From positions 62,001-126,000 of the forward strand of contig JBAMDO010000127.1 of assembly GCA_037074765.1 (NCBI GenBank): 64,000 bases of DNA, written 5' to 3'. The DNA comes from Mansonella perstans (lineage: Eukaryota > Nematoda > Chromadorea > Rhabditida > Onchocercidae). Below the pieces are notes generated by a model. It had not been told where the DNA came from and searched no databases. It saw nothing but the letters and a program-made list of their open reading frames with translations. Shown here in pieces: positions 1-9,439 of this stretch (positions are counted from its first letter, which is position 1; the number at the start of each line of letters is the position of its first letter). The position numbers were made by a program, and so were the translations under genes.

Positions 1-106
1 TCATTTCAAAACACTACTGGGAAAGTTAGAAATCATTTGCTTATTAAATTTTATCTATTGATAAGCCAAAATAATTCGCAATTTGTATTTTTAAAGTTTT
101 TTTCAG

Positions 107-1512
107 GCATCAGAATGTCGACGGTCAGTTATAGCGGAGCATTTTAATATGGAATGGAATTCATCTTTATGTTCCAAAATGTGTGATATATGTTCTCAAG
201 CTAATGATGTTGAATGTATGGATGTGGCCAGTTATTGGCGACTGATGCTAGATATTTTAAAAAATGTAAACCTAATATGCTTCTAGGAAAACATAGTGCA
301 TAGAGTGAGAGCAATAAATTAAACAAGCTATGACAATTAGGATAGCAGTAGCTTATGGGATATTAGTCTAGTGTAAGCGAATTTAAAAAGAAGAGCTATT
401 CATGAATCAGAAGCAAATTGCTCATTTTCCGCTGCTTCATTCTTTTCCCAGTAGTTTTTTTTTTTCAAATTTTGCCTTTTTTTTACTATTAAGATTCAAA
501 AAAGTGATAGCAGTCGAATAACGGGCATGAAGCTGGTAGAGTTAACTTGCAAGAAAGTTAGCTCCGTAAGTCGAGAATTGGTCGAACTTTTAGTTGCAAA
601 ATTGATCCTCGATGGATATCTGAAAGTAAGGATTTCATATATTTTGTTTTGTAAGTGAAATTTCGCATCGAGAAATTCGCATTCTTTATGTGGTATAGAA
701 TTTAAAGATAATTTCTATTGTAAGATGAACTATTTGGGAAGCGTAAATTTAAGAAATAGAAATAGGAATATTAAGGAAATCTGAGCGTTTTTATCAGTAT
801 CAATGTTTAAAAATATAATTCGAATTCTGGACAGTTTGTATTTGCTAAAGAAATAAAGTAAGAGTAATTTCATGAAGTACTGGAACAAAGTATCGCTAAT
901 GCTAACAATTTCGTTTTTTTTTTTTTTTTTTTTTTCGAAATTCTTCGAGATTTCTCTCCAGTAGCGAGTAAATGATGGAAATAGTATAGCTGAAAAGAAC
1001 AGTTGGACTAATTAACTTTGATGAAAATAGATATGTTAATGATATATACGATATATACGATGTATAGGATGCTAACGAAAAAAACAAATCTACTTATATA
1101 TTAAAAAAAGAGTCAGATAAATTTGTAAAATTGAAGGAAAATTGAGTTGTTCAAAATAAATATCGAAACCAGCAATTGTTGATTTGTTTTTTCTCTGCTT
1201 TTTTTTTTTCATTGTAAGATCTTAAATTTTTTTTTTTAAATTTTAAAATTATCAATTTTCAGGAAGAGTTTCATTTTATTTTTAAATTTTAAAATTATCA
1301 ATTTTCAGGAAGAGTTTCATTTTACACCATATTCAATCATTAGCTATGTTGTACCAGGTGAAAAGAGTATAGAAATGGCGAAGAAATTGGATTGTCAAAT
1401 TACCTTTTCTATTCCTTCAGAATTAATTTGCAGTAGTAGAAAAACGAAAACATTTTCACGCAAAAGACCTTTACTTACTGATGATGATGATATTGTCGTT
1501 ATTCAAACGTAA
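107..1512 (+). CDS. RECQL: ATP-dependent DNA helicase Q1 (RECQL-like), 3' end only
   Basis: RecQ-family 3'-5' DNA helicase acting in genome maintenance in the nucleus; only the C-terminal 164 residues are in the window. Exons 107-265, 494-625 and 1309-1512 join in phase 0 and end at a TAA. The first visible exon holds the RecQ zinc-binding motif: ECRR, then LCSKMCDIC, giving the four cysteine ligands in the right spacing. The next two exons match the winged-helix (RQC) tail of RECQL, including a segment ending LILDGYLKEEFHFTPY and then ISYVVPG. The extreme C-terminus is basic then acidic (KRPLLTDDDDI). The helicase core lies left of the window. The last intron ends in a perfect 46-bp tandem duplication that gives two identical acceptors; only the second leaves an open frame. 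An AATAAA at 1664-1669 is a plausible poly(A) signal. The DDAH-like gene starts about 640 bp downstream on the same strand, so the two could share an operon (inference). Confidence 0.9.
1233..1324 (+). repeat. Perfect 46-bp tandem duplication spanning a 3' splice site
   Basis: Copy 1 is 1233-1278 and copy 2 is 1279-1324, identical base for base. Each copy carries a U-rich tract, the acceptor ATTTTCAG and the first 16 exon bases (GAAGAGTTTCATTTTA). Splicing at the first acceptor (exon from 1263) would meet an in-frame stop after nine codons, because the second copy's intronic part becomes coding. Splicing at the second (exon from 1309) gives the conserved RecQ tail. Confidence 0.97.
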
Positions 1513-2147
1513 ATTCAAACTTCAAACTATTCAGAAGTTATTCAAACTTCTTATCTAGGTTTAGAATCATATATTTTCCGTTTTATTTTTGCATGTTCCC
1601 TTTTCATCTGTACAGAAATATGTTAGATTCATTCAACTTGCCTGTTTAATACTATTATTTGTTAATAAATGAATTTGTTAAATTGCAAATTTTATTGATT
1701 TTTTTCTCTAAGGATAAATGCATCCATGCAATGTCATTATATGCTTTGAAATCGTTTGAAATTCTTCAAAGTAATAAAATAGCTACAATAATAAATTCAT
1801 TTAAATTTATCTTGTAACTAGGTTGAGTGATTTTGATTTAAGCTCTGAGGTTACAGGAATGAAGATAAGTGAGAGAGAGAGAGAAAGATATGAAGAGTAG
1901 TTTTTAGTAATAGTGACCTTGAGTGGTTTTTTTTTTTTTTTTTTTGTGTAATTGGACGACTCTTCAAAATAATTGGTTTGTGCAAGAGCTCGATTTGATG
2001 AGAGCGTTTAGACGCTGAGGAAGTGTTGAAATTAGAGCTGATGTGAAATAATATGAGTGTAGTTTTCCTAAATTAATAGCGTGATGGATTTTTCTACTGG
2101 TCAGTTTGTTGTAATGTTTTGAAAAAAATGAAAAGTTGCTTTTGCAG
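1513..2147. other. Intergenic, RECQL to DDAH-like
   Basis: AT-rich spacer with the RECQL 3'UTR, an AATAAA at 1664-1669, a short GA microsatellite at about 1871-1887 and a poly-T run near 1927. A strong acceptor, TTTTGCAG, ends at 2147, 36 bases before the first ATG of the next gene, and looks like a spliced-leader acceptor. No coding potential was seen between the two genes. Confidence 0.6.
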
Positions 2148-2183
2148 ACAATTGTAGAGATTGAACGAAATTACGATATCAGT

Positions 2184-4077
2184 ATGCTGTATACTCATGC
2201 TATCGTTGTTCGTATACCAAATACGATAAAGATGGAAAAGAAAATAAAGATTGATATATCGTTAGCTGGGAAACAACAGGAAGAACTTTGCGAAACACTT
2301 AGAGAGGTATATATATTGTTATATGTTTAAGGCCGATTCAAGACCTATACTTTTATAAAGCTTTTATTTCTAATTTAATAATTTGGTTATTTATTTAAAA
2401 TGATACTTTGCTGAATTGTTTCCAATAGAGATTATCTTTTTTTGTGTAATATGAATTTCTGATTTGTAGACGAAATTTCTTTTTCAGGCTGGTGTTGATA
2501 TCATTGAACTTTCAGCTAAGGAATATTGCACACAGCAAAGTTTGTACGCTGGTGATGCTGCTATTTGTATCAATGGTACTGCTTTGATAACTCGTCCAAA
2601 AAAAAGTGGAAGTCGCTTACGTGAGGTTAAATTCTTTTTGCATATGTTTCTATGTGAAATATATGACTTTATGAGGAATTTATGGGCTGATGAGGAGCCA
2701 AATGGAGCCAAGTGAAAATAGAAGATTAGATTGGTCCTTAGTGACAAAAAAGAGTTGACTTGATTTATAATGTGTCAGGAATTCTATTATGTTATGGGTA
2801 TTAAACGAGTTATTGGTTTGCAGATCAACAACTTACTTAATCAACTTGCTTGGCAAGTAGTTGAAACACCGCAAGTTTCGGAACATAACAAAGATATTAT
2901 ACTCGAGAGCAGTGATGTGTTATATACTGGTAAAGAGATATTTGTTGGTATACGAAAGAATGGTACGAACATGGAAGGAGCATTGGTATTCCTGCATATT
3001 TTTATTATTTTAAGATTAATTAATAATTAATTAATGTCATTTGTGTACAATGGATATTATTTATAGTTTTCATAATGAAAAGAATTTTTCAGTAATCATT
3101 ATTTAGTTTTTAGGTTGTTGCACGAACATTTTCTGATTTAGCTGTAGTACCAATTACAGTTCCTGGAAGTCAGCCTCTAAGATATTATGTTTCACTCGTT
3201 TTTCCTGATGTCCTTGCAGTAGGCAGTTCCAAAGAAGCAAAACAAGTCATTCAAGTATTTCTTCATCAAATTATTTTATTCTTTAAGTTATACGTAAGGC
3301 GATTTAATGTAAATTTATAATTTATTCAGTTCAACAATTTTCAAATCAAAAATAGTAAATTTTTCATTACTAGCAGCTCATTTTTCAGTTCATTGATCCA
3401 GTCATGCATCTCATATATCTCATTTAATTAAGAAAAGAATTAAAACAATTTTTTTTTAAATTCATTTTTAGCGGATGGAGCGTGAAGCAACCTTCCGTTA
3501 CAAAACTCTTACATTGAAGCATGATGAAGCTGTGAATTGTTTAAATGTTAATGGTTGCGTTATTTACCGACAAGATACATCAGAAACGGTATTTCTTGTA
3601 ATTCTTTTTTTTTTTTGCTAGTTGTAAATTCTCAAAAAAAGCATTAAGGCATTAGAGAAAAGATCACTTGGAAATTTTTATTACTAAAAATCAGTGATTA
3701 TAATTGCAGTTGGAAATTTTTAATATAAATTACATGATAGCATATTTTTTTCTTTGTCACATATATTATTCAGTATGTATAATTGAATAGCAATTTATAA
3801 AATGGAAGATGTTGAAAGATTGCAGAGTGATGTTTGCTAATTTCTCAAATTCATCATCGTTTTAAATCTCAATTAATATTCGACAATCACCTGTTACGAC
3901 AAATTATACATACGCTGATGTAGTTTATTTTCACTCATTCTTCAGAAATTTCAAACTCTTCATGAATCGATCCAAATGGCTGGAATAATTGCGAGTGAGC
4001 TAACAAAAATTGGCACCCCAATTTCACGTTTCGTTTTACTTACTACGAAAATGAGAACTTTGAAATCTCTCTGGTAA
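2184..4077 (+). CDS. DDAH-like protein, predicted catalytically dead dimethylargininase homologue
   Basis: Exons 2184-2306, 2488-2625, 2824-2985, 3114-3254, 3472-3588 and 3946-4077 all join in phase 0 and give 270 residues, close to the roughly 285 of vertebrate DDAH1. The family hydrolyses asymmetric dimethylarginine to citrulline and so relieves nitric oxide synthase inhibition. Landmarks line up throughout: YTHAIVVRIP at the N-terminus, TALITRP, SDVLYTGKEIFVGI, and VLAVGSSKEA followed by RYKTLTL. The catalytic positions do not. The acidic pair before the first core strand reads AGD instead of VED; the DGGDV motif reads ESSDV; the loop that holds the catalytic histidine reads QPLRYYVSL; and the last exon, where the nucleophilic cysteine should be, contains no cysteine. 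The start was chosen as the first ATG after the 2147 acceptor because homology begins there. Homology is clear; loss of enzyme activity is inferred. A regulatory or binding role is possible but unknown. Confidence 0.85.
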
Positions 4078-4197
4078 TTTATTTTTGATATCGTACATTT
4101 TAAGATATAGACAGCATCATGTAAATTTTGTCTCTCTTCGACTAACTCTTCATTTTATCTTGTACCTGTTATACTTATAGTGCTGAAGTTAAGACTA

Positions 4198-4390
4198 CTT
4201 TTATTGGGATTGCAGACATTCTTGCAAGATGTCTTTAATTTACCCGGACATAACATTTACTGAACATATAGCATTGCTGAATAGTAATTAGGCAAACCGC
4301 TTTTATTAGGGTTGTATATTCATGAAGGTGTGTTTCATTTATCCCGACATAGCATTTACTGAACTGAATAATAATTAGATAGGTAAAGAT
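4198..4390. repeat. Diverged tandem duplication, period about 104 bp
   Basis: A unit starting CTTTTATTGGGATTG and running through CCCGGACATAACATTTACTGA is repeated about 104 bp later as CTTTTATTAGGGTTG through TCCCGACATAGCATTTACTGA. The copies differ by several substitutions and small gaps. Limits are approximate. Confidence 0.6.
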
Positions 4391-5337
4391 AAACCGTTTG
4401 ACCTTCTTTTTTGATCTCCTCCTTCTTGGGATTTTCTTTTTTCTTACACAAAATACGAAGGGCTTCTTTGGTCTTTTAATTGTAGTTAGGTTTTTTTTTT
4501 TCACCAAAATAATCAAATGTATTGTTGCTGTTAAAGCAACTTTTTTTTTGCCAAATGTATGATAGTCTGTCTACACACTACCCAATCAGTGTAGTTGTTC
4601 CCGTTACCAAAACTACCAAAACCTGCAATTTCATACGGATTTATTTTGTGCCACTGTCTTATATATATTTCACTACGCATTTTTACATGCTGGAATGCGT
4701 AATGGCATTCATTGTTACATCCTAGAATGTATAATTGTTTCTCGAGAAGATGATATACAGCAGCAGTGAAACGACGTGGCAAATGAGGAGATATTCATGT
4801 TTTCTTTACGAAAGAAAAAAAAAATGATTGATATTTTTGCCATTAACAGATGATGGTAACAGTTTTTTCATTTTTGATATTAAAGTCATTATTTTTCCGG
4901 TGAATGGTCATCAAAATTGTATAACTTAATAAAACGGGGAGTTCCTTTCTTTTTTTCTTTTTTGTCTGAATAAATTATTCATTCCTTTGAAAATGTGTGC
5001 ATGACTGATTGAAGAAGATGAAAGGGATTTTTAAAGCAAAAAAAGGACTTTAAATAAAAAAATATTTGACAGTTATGACAGCTAGTTAGAGAGATATAAA
5101 ATGCAGCAAATAATTACAAAAATCATGCACAGATATAAATATATGATAAGAAGTATCCTAAAATAGCGTGACGAGAGCTGTTAATGCAATAAATAACCAG
5201 ATGGTTTAACAAAAAAAAAAAAAAAATCAAAAATCACAGTTGCAAATTTAACTTCAAGAAGAACTATCTAGAAAAATAAATCCAGAAAAAAGAAACGATG
5301 TACATAATATCAATGAATTTATGATGTAAGAAGAAAT

Positions 5338-5410
5338 AACTCCACATCACTCTCAGAAATTTCATCTTTAGAATTCTAATACTATAAAATCTTTTCACTG
5401 GTTTTGATTT
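5338..5410. repeat. Dispersed repeat fragment, copy 1
   Basis: About 70 bp beginning near GAAATAACTCCACATCACTC and running through TAGAATTCTAATACTATAAA resembles 12484-12555 (GAAATGACTCCACCACTCTT through TAGGATTCTAATACCGGAAC), with several substitutions and small indels. Two copies in one window suggest an old interspersed element. Confidence 0.5.
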
Positions 5411-5904
5411 TTTTTTTTCTTTAAAAGCCAAAAACTTGCCAAAAAATGATAGAACGAATCACTGTCACCTTCACTGTCCATTTCAGCTACTATCAATAGA
5501 TCCAGTCGTTTAAATAATGAGTTCATCACTGAACAGAAGTTTTGAGTATTTCAAAAAAATAGCTCTACTAATCAGATTCCACAATTAGAGGAAAATGCAG
5601 CTCTTTAGCATAATTCAAGTTCTTCAAATTTGAAGAACTTTTTTCAAGTGCATATCATATAAGTTTAAAAATTTGAAAAAACATTGTAGTTTTGGAATAA
5701 CTGGCATATCAAAGAAAAATGACTCAAAGCTGAGTGAGAAAGAAACCAGAAAAAGATATGTAAACATACTACTACTGCCAAAAAAAAAAGACAGAAGGAT
5801 AGCATTACATAAGGGTAGTAAGAGTTTAAAATTAGAAAAAATAATCCATTGTATACCATTCACCATTAATTATTAAAACTAATTAAGTTCATTAATTAAG
5901 GTAC

Positions 5905-6042
5905 AATATTAGTTTCCGGATGATGAGTTAAAACTAATACCTCTTGAACTGCGCAAAAGTTTTACAACATAAATTTCTAACCTCATCCCGCCTTTACTCA
6001 CTTCTTCATTCATGCTTTCCATCTCATCCAGAAACTAATATT
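5905..6042. mobile_element. MITE-like element with imperfect terminal inverted repeats
   Basis: The left end 5905-5927 (AATATTAGTTTCCGGATGATGAG) is the near reverse complement of the right end 6023-6042 (CTCATCCAGAAACTAATATT), with one mismatch and a 3-base difference in length. The total is 138 bp with no coding capacity. A hairpin-forming or non-autonomous transposon origin is inferred; no clear target-site duplication is seen. Confidence 0.45.
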
Positions 6043-6426
6043 ACATCCAGACCGAGAATACCAAGACAAAAAACATAAATTTTACTCCACGTTCCTTTAA
6101 CAAACTGAACATACCTAAAATCTCCGGCGCTATCGCCCGCGATTATTTCACTATTTCTCCACCTAACCCTCACAACTCATAAAAAAAGATTTTAGCAGTG
6201 TAAAAGAAATTAAAGAGAAATTTTGATATTGTTTCATTTGGGAATTTTCAGTCAACTATTCGCATCTATTTATCGAAAGGAAATTTCTAAAATTTTTTTC
6301 GATCAAAAGGACAGAAACATATGCGCGACTGTCACGTTATCTAAAAAAAAAAGATGAAATAAAATAAATAGAAAATTGCTGAATATGAAAAAAAAGATTG
6401 AGATCAATTTCCGGATACATATCAAA

Positions 6427-7405
6427 TTAGGCAATGGATGGATTTCCAAATGATGCTGGTGTCTGCTGTTGATTAACATTAGCATTCCATGCCGGATCTG
6501 TAGCACCTGTCATTGATGATAAATTTGCTTTTTTGCCCAATGCCAAGAAACCATAAAGTGTACCGGATGCAAAAATCATTCCACTACCAAGTACTGTATT
6601 TAGCTCAGTGCACAATAGTATTGGTAATACGCCCATGCTACAAAAAAATTTTAATTTTATGTACTCTTGAAATAATATATAATATTTATTTATAAATCTG
6701 AATGTTTCTTTCGGAAAAATTACTCCTAATAAATAGTAATCTTGAAGAAATCTAAAACGAACTATATTAATTTGTGGAAATGTACTAAAAAATTACATGC
6801 AGTAAAGAGCTGCTTTTTGCCAGTACTTTCGTGATTCCGAAAACATTGCAATTTTTTCAATGAAATCGATAAACATACAACAAAACGGAGCCTCTAATGC
6901 GACTATTAGTACACCAAATGCTCTGCAATTCATAATTAGCAAATTACAAAAATTAGTAACAGGAATAATTACCTTTTTCAAAAATGATACTACGATGTCA
7001 ATTAGAATGATATCTCTTAAGCTATCACTTATGAATTTCATTTTCAAATAAGTTTCGGGAAATAATTTATAATCAAACAATAATCCTTAAAAAGCTTAAT
7101 AAAATAAATATATGATCTTAATCAATAAAATCCTATAGCTCATAATAAAATTTATTAACTCCCGCTAACTAATATGAAATTGAAATTGCGCAATCAATAA
7201 TAATAATAACTAACAACTGTAGTAAAACAGCAATGATACATGTTGCGGAGAATGAAATTAAGCCAAGTACAGCAAAGAAAATAGCCACAAATCCACCAAA
7301 TACTCCAAGTCCTTTGGCCAGGAAACGTATCCACCATGGAAATGCCGCATTTGGATCATGCTCTTGCTGCATTTGCGTTTGCATTCCAGATGTTGCTGCT
7401 CCCAT
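6427..7405 (-). CDS. flwr-1: Flower-family membrane protein (calcium channel flower homologue, CACFD1-like)
   Basis: Exons, 5' to 3' on the minus strand: 7405-7215, 6922-6797, 6637-6427; phases match and give 175 residues, the usual family length. Flower proteins are small multi-pass membrane proteins of synaptic vesicles and endosomes, linked in flies to calcium entry coupled to endocytosis and to cell competition. After a polar N-terminus comes FPWWIRF, then a hydrophobic segment about residues 28-60, a second around 61-80 containing ALEAPFCC (the glutamate, about residue 74, is the proposed channel-filter acid), a linker with KYWQKAALYC, and a third hydrophobic pair ending SGTLYGFLALGKK. 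The C-terminal tail is polar and rich in Gln, Asn and Pro. An acceptor-like TTTACAG 34 bases upstream of the ATG (7440-7441 on the plus strand) fits trans-splicing. The exon 1 donor was chosen because it yields CIIAVLLQLAFGVL across the junction, as in homologues. Confidence 0.92.
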
Positions 7406-9439
7406 TTATGTTTATTGAAATTAACTTTTGTTAATAAATCTGTAAACTTAAATTATTACGCTTTATAGCTGCAAACTCAAAATTATTATGCCAATATACA
7501 ATTACTCTATTATATATGACAAAAAAAAATTTACATAAATATGAAAAAATCAGATTTGCAAATCTGAAAAGTGTCTAATTAACCTGCCAAATGAAAGGTG
7601 CCTAACTTCACCCTAATTATTTTAGACTTCTAAAAATAAATCATCACGTATATTCAAATCAAAATGAAACTTTCTATCACAATGTTAAAAGATTAAAGTG
7701 ATAATGATGAAGTAGCACTCTCTCTTGATAATATCTCGAGAGTATAATAATAGAAATTTTGCACACCATACACAATATTGATTTCTCGGTTTTCATTTTT
7801 CAATCAATATTTGTCAAAAAAAAAAATCCTATCGATCAAATCAATCAATAGTTTCATTAAATTCAAAAAGTATAACTGATTTCTTTATAACATCCAAATT
7901 ATATCATAGTAATTAATTATCATATTTTACTCATCATCACATAACTTACATGAATAATAATTAGTACTTACAACAACAACAACAAAAAAAACATATTGCT
8001 AATAAACTGAATGAATAAAATCCCTTCTTCTACACCGCAATATTAAAATTTGAAATAAAATTTTAAAGAAACATTGAAATACTTGAAATGTATTTAGACA
8101 AGAATAATTTTATCCAAGTATATAAATACAAGGATAAATACATCTTCAGTATAAATACATTCCATTCTAGAATCAAAAAATATATTTGTATAAATAAGAA
8201 GGCAGAAACATCAAAAATTTATACATACTGAAAATATAAGGCAAAAACTAAAACAATAAAAGAAAAAATGAAATAAGCGAACATGAACACAGAAGAAGAA
8301 ATATATAATGTAATAAAACTACATTAGGCTAAAACTAGGATTAAGTCGCAGGAATACGGCAGACTAGAAGGGAAATCATTTAGTTGAATAAAAGTTGAAT
8401 AAAAAAGAATGTAGAAGTATTGTCTCTATTAATTTCACACGAAAAATTTAAATGCACTTTTGAAAACTAAACAATTATAGATTTTGGGAAAAAAAGTTTG
8501 CAAATTCCAAATTGAAAGTGCAAACTTTCTAAACATCGTTTGGAAATTTGAATTTCAATTTTCTCGTTGCAGTAAATAAAATTTAAAGCATTCCTGCACA
8601 AGATAACGATATTTAAAAAAAAAAAACAAAACAAAACAAACAAACATTAACCGAAAATTCAAAAATAACCCGATGAATAATGAAAATACTTATGTAATGA
8701 AAATGATGAATTTTTAATTCGAAATCATTATTTTCCATTATTTTGACAATTTAATTACAATTCTATCTCTTTTTTTAAATATTTATTCTAATCTTTTTTC
8801 AACGACCACTAATCATTTGCATAGCAATTATTATTAGCCATCGAAAATTCTCAATGATTCTTTGCTTATCTTTTCCATTTTTTTTTTTACTAATAATAAT
8901 GAAATTTTAATATTTATCAAAAAAGAAATTTTCATTATACATAATAATATTCATTCTTCAAATACCATTCATAGTTAGCTAATACTGTAAAACTGTAGTT
9001 AATATTTAATACTGTAGTTCAAGCAATGACTCGCGAATTTGAAAAATTCTTAATTAATTTATAGCTAAATCAATGAATAACGTAAAGAAGTTGTAAAGAT
9101 AGTGTAGCAAATTGGCATAATCTCCAAATAACTGAAATGATCAAGAAGTGCACTTAAAGTTCATATTGGTACCGAAGATTAGAGCCACGTTTTAATAAAT
9201 TCAAGTTTTTTCTTATCTCAAACTAATTGAAATGTCCATCTAAGTGATGTTATAATGCCATTCCATTTATTTAAAACATTCGGAGCACAACAAAGAAAGC
9301 AAAACATAATAGTAACAGAGGAAACAAATCTTACATCCAAAATAATCGAATCTCATATCAAAAATAATTTTCACCATGTGTAAAATAACTGAAAAAATTC
9401 GATACATTTTAAACCTGAGAAGTAAATACCATAAAAACG
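7406..9439. other. Intergenic, MED14 3' end to Flower 5' end
   Basis: About 2 kb of very AT-rich DNA between two genes on the same (minus) strand. A complement of AATAAA at 9266-9271 is a plausible MED14 poly(A) signal. There are short A-rich runs and repeats of ATAAATACA type around 8118-8158, but no open frame with domain similarity. The spacing is long for an operon but does not exclude one. Confidence 0.5.

Larger units (their letters stand above)
4078..6426. other. Intergenic, tail-to-tail gap between DDAH-like and Flower genes
   Basis: The two flanking genes converge on this 2.3-kb AT-rich stretch. It holds a diverged tandem duplication (about 4198-4390), a fragment of a dispersed repeat (5338-5410) and an inverted-repeat element (5905-6042), listed separately. 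Short open frames here carry no recognisable domain and no credible splice context. No gene is called. Confidence 0.55.
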
